Position numbers and translations under genes: made by a program. A stretch of 64,000 bases of DNA from COE1 sp949066965 (GTDB lineage: Bacteria > Bacillota > Clostridia > Lachnospirales > Lachnospiraceae). The stretch is taken from positions 54,216-118,215 of the forward strand of contig CARTDA010000007.1 of the NCBI GenBank assembly GCA_949066965.1. The letters are read 5' to 3'. This document shows, piece after piece, positions 8,181-15,373 of this stretch (positions are counted from its first letter, which is position 1; each line of letters starts with the position of its first letter). The notes beneath the pieces were generated by a model, which saw only the letters and a list, made by a program, of their open reading frames with translations, made no database searches and was not told the origin of the DNA.

Positions 8181-8345
8181 ATGCGATTTGATTTAATGAA
8201 TTATTCATCAAGTATGCCTTTGGCTTTTTGTCCGTGCCAAGGAAGTTGCGGAGGTACATGTGCAGGCGGTTGTTCTGGTTGCAAAGGCGCATGTAAATCC
8301 TCATGTAAAGGCTCTTTAATTCTTTACATTTTGAGTGAGGACTAA
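8181..8345 (+). CDS. CXXX-repeat precursor peptide 1
   Basis: A 54-residue peptide with a short leader (MRFDLMNYSSSMPLAF) and a Cys-rich core with eight Cys: CPC, then QGS, GGT, AGG, SG, KGA and KSS between successive Cys. So Cys recurs every fourth residue except for CPC and one two-residue gap. A hydrophobic tail (GSLILYILSED) follows. The start is set by GGGAGGTGAT eight bases before ATG 8181; an in-frame ATG at 8160 has no RBS. The spacing is what the CXXX-repeat family name describes, and the peptide sits directly after the modifying enzymes. It shares leader features and CPCQG with precursor 2. The activity of the product is unknown. Confidence 0.85.
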   Translation: MRFDLMNYSSSMPLAFCPCQGSCGGTCAGGCSGCKGACKSSCKGSLILYILSED

Positions 8346-8399
8346 AAGTAGTCAAGCGCTCTATATAATTTACTTAATCTATTTCTAGGAGGGATTGGC

Positions 8400-8537
8400 A
8401 TGAAACTGAGTTCAATGAATGGTTCTACTGCTTCAATTAATTGGTGCCCTTGTCAAGGAGGCTGTACAGGATGTAGCGGCCAATGTACAGGTTGTCGGGG
8501 CTGTATGCTTACAAGCACGAGTAAACCATGGGTATAA
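8400..8537 (+). CDS. CXXX-repeat-like precursor peptide 2
   Basis: A 45-residue peptide: leader MKLSSMNGSTASINW, then CPCQGGCTGCSGQCTGCRGC with seven Cys, then a Cys-free tail MLTSTSKPWV. Cys gaps are 1, 3, 2, 3, 2 and 2 residues, so it is less regular than precursor 1. AGGAGGG lies seven bases before the ATG. The leader resembles precursor 1 (short, L..MN.S, aromatic just before CPCQG), so both are probably read by the same maturase. The tail differs completely between the two, which may give two distinct products or a two-peptide agent. Confidence 0.85.
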   Translation: MKLSSMNGSTASINWCPCQGGCTGCSGQCTGCRGCMLTSTSKPWV

Positions 8538-8564
8538 AATGCCTAAAATAAATATTCATAATCT

Positions 8565-8612
8565 AAGGGGCTGTCGCAATTAGCTTTTTAAAGTGGCAAC
8601 CCCTTGTATTTA
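8565..8612 (+). terminator. Stem-loop after the precursor genes
   Basis: AAGGGG (8565-8570) pairs with CCCCTT (8600-8605); inside, TGTCGC pairs with GTGGCA, giving about 12 bp with one mismatch. A T-rich run (TTGTATTTAATTTT) follows. It would end the precursor transcript 28 bases after the stop and let the peptides outnumber the downstream transporter. The stem end GGGGCTGTCGC also resembles some insertion-sequence tips, but no transposase is near. Confidence 0.5.
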
Positions 8613-8791
8613 ATTTTAATCATGTTTGTTTTAGCTTCATATAAATATTGGTTTTAATAATTCAAGACTTTGTACTAATCATAAAGAATATACTTAAAAG
8701 TCGAAAGAGCAATAGATAGAAAAAGTTTGCTTCTTTATGTGCAAATTAAGGTTTTCGGATATAGTAGATGCACACTTTTGAGGGTGGGACA

Positions 8792-10519
8792 ATGATAAAT
8801 AAAATAATTAAAAATGAACAGATATTATTTTTTACAAGATATATTGCACCATACAAATATAAGTTAATGGAATTATATTGTATAACTGTGATAATAAATG
8901 TTTTAGGGTTATTACCTATATATTTTATGGGAAAAATAATTAACTATGTCACAAATAAGGAATTTAATAATATATTACATACAATTATGATATTATTTGT
9001 TGTCTTTCTAGTAAGTTCTGTTTTCAATGTCAGGCAGACGTATTTGCATAATTTCCTTAATAATAAGATATCTAAAATGATAAAAATAGATATATTCAAT
9101 AAAGCATTGTATATTCCTATAAATAGATTAAATGATACTACATCTGGTCATATAATTTCACTAATTGAAGGAGATGCAGAGAAAGTTGTAAATTTTTATG
9201 TTTTAAATATTGTAGAAATAGTTGTTACTATTGTAACGTTAATAGTGTCGTTGTTCTTTCTCATTAAATCATCCTTTTCTTTGACAATGATAGCAATAAC
9301 TGCTTTTATGCTGGGGATTCTCATAAATTTTTTTAGTAATAAAAAAATTGGTACTGTATCTGAAAATTTAAGAAAAGTAAGTGATATGAATTTTAACTTT
9401 TTAAATGAATCCTTAAATGGAATAAAAGAAGTAAAATCATACGTAATGGAAAGCAAATTGGCAAATAAGTTTCATTATTTTGCTGAACAAGTTTATCAAA
9501 ATAATATGAAGTTATCTTCATATTTAATGTTGTCTAACATGATTAATGCCTGTTCATCTTCAATGGCTGATTGGTTAATAATTGGCTATGGTACATGGAA
9601 AATAATAAATGAAAAACTATTAATTGGAACATATGTAGCATTTAATGGTTTTCTGGGAACATTTTTCAATGCAGTTAAAGAGTTAATGAATATAAATGTT
9701 ATGTTTAGAACAATTTTTTCTTCTTTAAATCGCATTTATACATTTTTAAGTATAAGTGAAGAAAAGAGTTATAGAAAAAAGGAAATAACTTATAAGAATT
9801 TTGCAAATGCAGATATATTTTTTGATAATGTATGTTTTTCATATAAGGAAGGAACAAAATATGTGCTTAATAAACTCAAGGTTAAGTTTAAAAAACAAAA
9901 TATTTCAGTTATTATTGGGAAGAATGGAGTGGGTAAAAGTACAATTTTCTCATTAATTGAGCAATTTTATGTACACTATTCTGGTAATATTTATATTGGT
10001 GATACTAACATTAAGGACATAAATTTAGAATGCATAAGGCGGAATATTGGTTTGGTTCAACAACATCCTGTAATTATTTCTGGTTCTGTTAGAGATAATC
10101 TTTTGTTTGGCAATGGCGTTGTTAATGATAGCATATTAGATAAAGTTTGTGCTGACGTTGGATTGACTGAATATATTAATGGTTTAGAGAAGGGCTATGA
10201 CACATATTTAAATGGATTATCTGGAGGTCAGATGCAAAGACTGGCAATAGCAAGGGCATTAATTAAGAATCCTTCAATACTGTTATTGGATGAAATAACA
10301 TCTGATTTAGATGGGAAAACTGAAAAAGAAATTATAAATCTACTCATAAAACTATCAAAAACGAAAACAATTATCTTAATATCTCATAGGATAAATGCTA
10401 TTATAAGCATTCCAAATATATATGTAATGGATTATGGGAAGATAGTTGATTATGGTGATAATGCAAAACTATCAAAAGGATGCGTACTATATTCACTGTT
10501 AACAAATTGTAAGGAGTAA
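8792..10519 (+). CDS. ABC exporter, fused membrane and ATPase domains
   Basis: A type-IV ABC half-transporter of 575 residues, probably working as a homodimer to export the modified peptides. The N-terminal half has about six membrane helices (ELYCITVIINVLGLLPIYFMG and others). The ATPase half has Walker A IGKNGVGKST, signature LSGGQMQR and Walker B ILLLDEITSDLDG. There is no N-terminal C39 peptidase domain, so leader removal, if any, must be done by another protein. ATG 8792 is preferred over ATG 8768 because GAGGGTGG lies just before it. It is separated from the precursors by a stem-loop and 254 bases with no other gene, and is followed after three bases by a second ABC ATPase. Confidence 0.85.
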   Translation: MINKIIKNEQILFFTRYIAPYKYKLMELYCITVIINVLGLLPIYFMGKIINYVTNKEFNNILHTIMILFVVFLVSSVFNVRQTYLHNFLNNKISKMIKIDIFNKALYIPINRLNDTTSGHIISLIEGDAEKVVNFYVLNIVEIVVTIVTLIVSLFFLIKSSFSLTMIAITAFMLGILINFFSNKKIGTVSENLRKVSDMNFNFLNESLNGIKEVKSYVMESKLANKFHYFAEQVYQNNMKLSSYLMLSNMINACSSSMADWLIIGYGTWKIINEKLLIGTYVAFNGFLGTFFNAVKELMNINVMFRTIFSSLNRIYTFLSISEEKSYRKKEITYKNFANADIFFDNVCFSYKEGTKYVLNKLKVKFKKQNISVIIGKNGVGKSTIFSLIEQFYVHYSGNIYIGDTNIKDINLECIRRNIGLVQQHPVIISGSVRDNLLFGNGVVNDSILDKVCADVGLTEYINGLEKGYDTYLNGLSGGQMQRLAIARALIKNPSILLLDEITSDLDGKTEKEIINLLIKLSKTKTIILISHRINAIISIPNIYVMDYGKIVDYGDNAKLSKGCVLYSLLTNCKE

Positions 10520-10522
10520 AAA

Positions 10523-11191
10523 ATGCCTATAATAATAGAAGCCAAAGATATAAGTAAATCAATAGACAATGCATACCATAAAGTCTCAATTTTGAATTCC
10601 ATATCAATAAACATCAATAAAAGGGAATTTATTTCAATTATGGGGCCAAGTGGCAGCGGAAAGAGTACGCTGCTAAATATTCTGGGCGGATTGGATTCTC
10701 AATATGAAGGCGGGTTAACAATTTTAGGACAGTCTATGCAGAACCTGAATGGAAAAGAGATGGTAACGTTTCGCAGACAGCATATAGGAATGATTTTTCA
10801 GGATTTTAATTTGATTGAATCAATGACTGTGGAAGAAAATTTGAAATTACCACTACTGTTTTCAAGAATAAAGAATTATGGAGATGAAAAAATAGGTTGT
10901 TTTTTAAACAAGGTTGGCATGTATGAAAAAAGGAGAGAGAAATGTTCTTTATTATCAGGGGGTGAAAAGCAAAGAACAGCAATTGCAAGAGCACTTATAC
11001 TCGAACCCGAATTAATCCTGGCAGATGAGCCGACGGGGTCATTGGATAGTAAGAATGGTCATAAAGTGATGGATTTGTTAAGGCGTATTAATGAGGATTC
11101 CGGAACAACTATTGTTGTTGTAACGCATGATCAAAATATGGCGGAATATGGAGAAAAAATATTGTTATTAAAAGATGGAACATTCATATAA
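10523..11191 (+). CDS. ABC transporter ATPase, MacB/LolD type
   Basis: A 222-residue stand-alone ATPase of the MacB/LolD/BceA group: Walker A GPSGSGKST, Q-loop MIFQDFNLI, signature LSGGEKQR, Walker B LILADEPTGSLD and switch His VVTHD. It starts three bases after the exporter stop and 21 bases before a large FtsX-type permease, with which it should form one complex. Such pairs in peptide-antibiotic clusters usually give self-immunity by expelling peptide from the membrane, or act in signalling. Immunity is the likely job here, by inference from context. Confidence 0.85.
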   Translation: MPIIIEAKDISKSIDNAYHKVSILNSISININKREFISIMGPSGSGKSTLLNILGGLDSQYEGGLTILGQSMQNLNGKEMVTFRRQHIGMIFQDFNLIESMTVEENLKLPLLFSRIKNYGDEKIGCFLNKVGMYEKRREKCSLLSGGEKQRTAIARALILEPELILADEPTGSLDSKNGHKVMDLLRRINEDSGTTIVVVTHDQNMAEYGEKILLLKDGTFI

Positions 11192-11212
11192 ATAATATTC
11201 ACAGAGGTTGAA

Positions 11213-13603
11213 ATGATTATTGAATTATTTAAGTTATATAACAAAAACAATGCTAAAAATAATATCGTATTGAAATTTGCCTGCGTCGTGTCATTAGCCT
11301 TCGCCGTAGGCATTATTTTTTCAATGCAATTAATTATGCATATTTACAAGGAAAACACATTTGACAGTTTCAATCAGATGAATGGGGCAAATATAAAGAT
11401 TTATGATAGTAAATACCTTGAAAATGATTTTAGTGATAAGAATATCGCAAATATAAGGGATTTAGCAAAAAAGTATGATTTTTCCCTAGCATTTTGTTCA
11501 AATACAAATATAATAGCTAATCAAAATGTTGATTCGGCTGCGATAACGGTGCTTGATAATGACAAATTGATATCTTCAATGGGAATAGATACTTTAAAAG
11601 CTGGCGAAGTGGCTTTGTCGGAAAAAATAGCAAACCGATTCAATATTCAAGTCAATGATTCTATATTTATCAAGCTGCATTCTGAAAAATATGACAGTGC
11701 AGAATTTCGCGTTTGTCAAATTATAGATGAAAAACCCTGCTTTAGCGCAGCTGGCTGTGAGTACGAGGTGGCACAGGAAGCATTGGGACGCGTATATATA
11801 ATACTACCGGATTTTGACAGATATAATACGGCATTTGTTGAGAGTGCGGATAGTGGACTGATTGAACGATTACAAAACTTGCTGGAACCGGATTTCTGCA
11901 TTCGGACAATGGAAGAACTGTCGGATTATGTAAGTCCTAGAGTAAATCTTCAAATTAATGTGTTAAAGCTGTCATCATGTGCTGCAATGATTATATGTAG
12001 TATATGTATTGCTTGGTCGTTTTCCATTTTTATTATGGACAGAAAAAATGATTACATTATTTTTATCAAATTAGGTATTCAATATGAAGATTTATATAAG
12101 CTGTTATTGATAGAAATATTATCTATGGAATTAAAGGGGGTGCTTATTGGACTTCCAATAGGATCAGTATTTGCATATATATTTTTACCAGGTGGCTTTG
12201 GAACGCAAAGTCTGTCGTTTATGCAAGTGATGCATGTAACTATCCCTATAATTTTTTTAGTACTATTTGATATAGCTGCATTGTTTCTGATATTATCACA
12301 TAAATTGAAAAGTATTACAGAAAATAAAACGAAAGATGTACCCAAAACGCCAATAAAAATTAAGCTTATTGTGACTGTATTGATGGTGGCAGCAACTTAT
12401 GTTTATGTTCAGTCGCCTATTGGAATCATTTTTTCTATAATAATTGGAATCGTTTTTGGCATTTTATATCTGTTCTTTTTAGGCATTGCAAAAATAACAA
12501 TGCATTTTTTGCTGCTTGGAAAAAATAATTTTTTTCTTGTAAAAGAAATGAGAAACAAACTAGGAATTACCATATTATCGTTAAATGTCTTAAATATATG
12601 CATGATTATCATGGCTTTCTTTTTCAGTGTCATTCCTGATTATTATACAAATTTAGAAAAGGACGCTGAATCCATTGAGGATGGTATATTGTACAGCACG
12701 ATGCTGTCAACAGACAAAGAGAATATACTGATTCAAAATGATGTTACTTATGAGAAATATTATGAGAGTGAAATAGAACTATTAAAGGTAAACAACGTGA
12801 ATCTGTGGGACTGTTTAAATTCGGGTATTGCAGAAGAATATAAAGAAGACAGTGCAAATACAATAAAACGAAGACTGCTCCGTATCTATGCAGACAACAC
12901 ACGCAAAGGAGTAGAAGATTATGGTATTTATGTTAATAACTGTTTTCGAAATATGATTGATTTTAAAGCAAATGATATACTTACTATTCGTCTGTGTGGA
13001 AACATACTGAATTGCAAGGTCGCTGAGGTGTATACAGATGTCAAAACAAACGATATGATTGGTTTTATATCTGCCACATGTAAAGAAATAGACAGACTGT
13101 ATATAAAAAACGAGGATATTTCTTTGAAATATGCCATTGCCGGAAATACCAATGACACAATACTGGCAGAAATTTTATTTGAAGATTCAAATGCATATAT
13201 AGACAAAAATCAACGTTTATCCGGTTATCTAAAAGAATTTATAGCCGCACAGAAATACATTTTACTGAATTATTGTCTCATTATAGCTTTTTCCAGCATC
13301 CTGCTTGTGCTATTGGGACAAATGATATTATTTATAAAAAAAGGAAATGATTATTGGTCTTTGTGGAAAATAGGCATGGATAAATTTTTTTTAATCAGAC
13401 ATTTTCTTGTAGAAAAAACAATATGGTCATTATTACAAATAATAACAATATCAGCCGTATTGGAACCTATAAAATTTGTAATTATTTCGGAAGCAGCTGT
13501 GAAGCCATATGCACTATCTGCCTCATCCATTTTTGCGGAATTTATTATTGCCATATTAATAAATTATGCAAGTATTTTTTTCTGTATTTGTAAAAAAGAA
13601 TAA
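11213..13603 (+). CDS. FtsX/MacB-type ABC permease
   Basis: A 796-residue permease with an N-terminal helix (FACVVSLAFAVGIIFSM), an outside domain of about 200 residues, a block of helices around residues 255-385, a second block around 400-480, another outside domain, and three C-terminal helices. This is the duplicated FtsX layout of BceB-like or lantibiotic-immunity permeases. AGAGGT precedes the ATG. Its partner is the ATPase just upstream. Odd point: in the first outside domain, between QIIDEKP and RVYIILPDF, there is an in-frame stretch CFSAAGCEYEVAQEALG whose DNA also occurs between genes at 3524. It looks like an insertion. No terminator is seen before spoIID. Confidence 0.8.
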   Translation: MIIELFKLYNKNNAKNNIVLKFACVVSLAFAVGIIFSMQLIMHIYKENTFDSFNQMNGANIKIYDSKYLENDFSDKNIANIRDLAKKYDFSLAFCSNTNIIANQNVDSAAITVLDNDKLISSMGIDTLKAGEVALSEKIANRFNIQVNDSIFIKLHSEKYDSAEFRVCQIIDEKPCFSAAGCEYEVAQEALGRVYIILPDFDRYNTAFVESADSGLIERLQNLLEPDFCIRTMEELSDYVSPRVNLQINVLKLSSCAAMIICSICIAWSFSIFIMDRKNDYIIFIKLGIQYEDLYKLLLIEILSMELKGVLIGLPIGSVFAYIFLPGGFGTQSLSFMQVMHVTIPIIFLVLFDIAALFLILSHKLKSITENKTKDVPKTPIKIKLIVTVLMVAATYVYVQSPIGIIFSIIIGIVFGILYLFFLGIAKITMHFLLLGKNNFFLVKEMRNKLGITILSLNVLNICMIIMAFFFSVIPDYYTNLEKDAESIEDGILYSTMLSTDKENILIQNDVTYEKYYESEIELLKVNNVNLWDCLNSGIAEEYKEDSANTIKRRLLRIYADNTRKGVEDYGIYVNNCFRNMIDFKANDILTIRLCGNILNCKVAEVYTDVKTNDMIGFISATCKEIDRLYIKNEDISLKYAIAGNTNDTILAEILFEDSNAYIDKNQRLSGYLKEFIAAQKYILLNYCLIIAFSSILLVLLGQMILFIKKGNDYWSLWKIGMDKFFLIRHFLVEKTIWSLLQIITISAVLEPIKFVIISEAAVKPYALSASSIFAEFIIAILINYASIFFCICKKE
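11741..11779 (+). repeat. Short repeat inside the permease gene, second copy of 3524
   Basis: Starts TTTAGCGCAGCTGGCTG, matching 3525-3561 at about 34 of 37 bases. It keeps the permease frame open and encodes FSAAGCEYEVA, the same peptide the intergenic copy would encode. An in-frame, low-cost insertion of a small mobile or recombinogenic repeat is the simplest reading. Confidence 0.6.
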
Positions 13604-13677
13604 CGGTTCAGGAATTACGAATAGGATTACCAATTCTGCATAATACTTATAATAAGGATACAGGATGGGGAATTTGT

Positions 13678-14373
13678 ATGGTTAAAGTTTTACAGAGAAT
13701 TCCGAAGGTAGTGGTGTTTATTGTCTGTATTCCGCTTGTGGGCACGATGTTTGTCAGGCCGGACAAGAGTGCGTGGAAGCGTGAAGCCAAGGAGGTGAGC
13801 TTTCTGGATGAGTGCTTTGCGGTCGCCGTGGACGAGGATATCGGTATATTTTACTACAGCCCGGAAACATTGACTAGGCTTGTCATGTACCGGATGATAC
13901 CGGAGGAAATTGTATTCAGCACCTCGGAGGATTTTATCGCGGGCGAGGATGCTGCCCACGACCCCGAACAGGAGTACCTCAAGGCGCTATCCATTGTGTG
14001 CCGCAGCAATATCGTATCTGCGTGGGAGTCCGGCCAGCGCCCGGACATTCTCGAATACGACACAATCAGGCTGGAAAAGACAAATTTTTACAAAATACAT
14101 ACGGATGTACTGTCAGACGATGAGAAGGGCATCCGGCTAAACGAGCTTGAAAGGGCGGCGGAAGCGACAAAAGGAGCGGTGATTACAAGAGAAAACAAGG
14201 TAATCGCCGCTCCTTTTTTTACCACATCCGCATCGGGAATGCTTGTGTCGGAGGCGGGCGACGGGGTTGGTTTTTCCCTGAACTATGCCTATGAGCTGGC
14301 ACGTCAGGGCATGGATTTTTACGAAATTTTAAAGTACTTTTTTGGTGATATAAAGGTAAATATTTACGAGTAA
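13678..14373 (+). CDS. spoIID: Stage II sporulation protein D-like
   Basis: SpoIID is a mother-cell lytic transglycosylase that trims peptidoglycan during engulfment. This 231-residue protein has an N-terminal membrane anchor (VVVFIVCIPLVGTMFV) and the SpoIID-domain segment EQEYLKALSIVCRSNIVSAWE, which corresponds to the family's EALKAQA.AARTY stretch with its conserved Glu. The later APFFTTSASGML matches the family's Ser-rich C-terminal motif. It is shorter than the Bacillus protein. The following gene is spoIIQ-like, the usual clostridial order, which supports the call. A strong terminator-like hairpin lies inside the coding sequence (14173-14220). Confidence 0.8.
   Translation: MVKVLQRIPKVVVFIVCIPLVGTMFVRPDKSAWKREAKEVSFLDECFAVAVDEDIGIFYYSPETLTRLVMYRMIPEEIVFSTSEDFIAGEDAAHDPEQEYLKALSIVCRSNIVSAWESGQRPDILEYDTIRLEKTNFYKIHTDVLSDDEKGIRLNELERAAEATKGAVITRENKVIAAPFFTTSASGMLVSEAGDGVGFSLNYAYELARQGMDFYEILKYFFGDIKVNIYE
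14173..14220 (+). terminator. Terminator-like hairpin inside the spoIID coding sequence
   Basis: GGAGCGGTGATTAC (14173-14186) pairs with GTAATCGCCGCTCC (14200-14213) over 14 bp with one G-T pair, a 13-base loop, and seven T directly after. By structure this is a near-perfect intrinsic terminator, yet it lies about 150 bp before the spoIID stop and encodes GAVIT...VIAAP. AAAA on the left side gives a weaker T-run on the other strand. It could limit full-length spoIID mRNA or protect spoIIQ from read-through. Confidence 0.55.
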
Positions 14374-14380
14374 AATGTCT

Positions 14381-14410
14381 GCATAAAATCCTTTCAACGA
14401 GTCAATGCTA
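14381..14410 (+). promoter_or_regulatory. Sigma-F-like (forespore) promoter before spoIIQ
   Basis: GCATA (14381-14385), 15 bases, GTCAATGCTA (14401-14410). The first block fits the sigma-F -35 consensus GYWTA exactly; the second fits eight of ten positions of GGNRANANTW. It ends 45 bases before the spoIIQ start. In Bacillus spoIIQ is transcribed by sigma-F, so pattern and biology agree. Confidence 0.5.
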
Positions 14411-14454
14411 TGTACAGGCAAAAACGTATGGCTTGCCGGAAATGGAGGGAAAGG

Positions 14455-15336
14455 ATGAACAGACGAAATAACAGACGTCCTGCCTTGCAGAAAGAAAAGA
14501 TCAGTATCATTGCAGCATCAGTATTTGTGTTGTCGGCACTTACTCTTGCGGGCGTGTACATGTCATCGCAGGGCGACGCGGAAAAGGAAGAAAATCGGAT
14601 AGATTTTGCAAAACTTGAGCAGGGCGGAAACCCTGAAAACATCACGGCAGAGGAAGATGGCGCCGGCCTGGCGGACACCAGGTTTGTGTCGGGCAAAGCA
14701 GATGCGGATCTCGGAGGAAAAAGCAAAGGCGATTCCAGGTTCGTAGATGATGATATGTATGATCTGAGCGACAATAACGACATGGATGTCGACCCCGCTT
14801 TTACAGAGGTGAACTCCGGACAGGTTGAAAACACGAAACAGGACAAGGCAATCGAAGGCACGGACAAGGCGGCAGTGTTTATGGACGGAAAAGGACAGAG
14901 CAGCCAGGAGGATACGCCCCTTACATTTTCAGATGTTGCCGCACTGGCACTTCCGGTTGTCGGGGATGTGCTGATGGATTACAGCATGGACAAGGCAGTG
15001 TATCACACAACGATGCAGCAGTATCACTACAATCCCGCGCTTATCGTTGCGGCAAGTGAGGGACAGACAATCACTGCGGCAGCAGACGGCATTGTGACGG
15101 ATGTTTACTATGACGCGCAGACCGGAAATACAATTCGTTTTGATTTAGGAAGCGGATATGCGCTTACCTACGGACAGCTTACCGATATCAGCTTAGAGCC
15201 GGGCGACAGGGTTTCTGCCGGCGATGTGGTCGGAAAAATTGCAAAGCCGACCATCTATTACACGGAAGAGGGAGCAAACATTTACTACAAGCTTACAAAG
15301 GACGGGGTGCCCGTTGATCCGCTCAACAGAAATTAA
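14455..15336 (+). CDS. spoIIQ: SpoIIQ-like forespore protein with degenerate LytM domain
   Basis: SpoIIQ sits in the forespore membrane and binds SpoIIIAH across the intermembrane space to form the feeding-tube channel. Seen: a basic N terminus, one membrane helix (IIAASVFVLSALTLAGVYMSS), an acidic linker of about 130 residues, then an M23/LytM-like fold (GQTITAAADGIVTDVYYD ... GYALTYGQL ... LEPGDRVSAGDVVGKI). The usual metal-binding His are absent (YGQL where active enzymes have a His before the Leu; IYYKLTKDG instead of HLHFE), so it should be non-catalytic. ATG 14455 is chosen because GGAGGG precedes it; two upstream in-frame ATGs lack an RBS. 293 residues, right after spoIID. Confidence 0.82.
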   Translation: MNRRNNRRPALQKEKISIIAASVFVLSALTLAGVYMSSQGDAEKEENRIDFAKLEQGGNPENITAEEDGAGLADTRFVSGKADADLGGKSKGDSRFVDDDMYDLSDNNDMDVDPAFTEVNSGQVENTKQDKAIEGTDKAAVFMDGKGQSSQEDTPLTFSDVAALALPVVGDVLMDYSMDKAVYHTTMQQYHYNPALIVAASEGQTITAAADGIVTDVYYDAQTGNTIRFDLGSGYALTYGQLTDISLEPGDRVSAGDVVGKIAKPTIYYTEEGANIYYKLTKDGVPVDPLNRN

Positions 15337-15373
15337 TTGAAAAAATTAATGACAGGAAGGGCATGGTAACAAA

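Noticed and set aside
8181..8537. SCIFF, Clo7bot or metallothionein identity for the Cys-rich peptides
   Set aside because: SCIFF has a different fixed core. Position beside the CXXX maturase set and the four-residue Cys period favour the CXXX class over metallothionein.
8565..8612. End of an insertion sequence
   Set aside because: The GGGGCTGTCGC tip resembles IS ends, but there is no transposase, partner end or target duplication nearby; it is placed as a terminator.
14455..15336. Active M23 endopeptidase
   Set aside because: The metal-binding His residues are missing, and the position after spoIID fits SpoIIQ.
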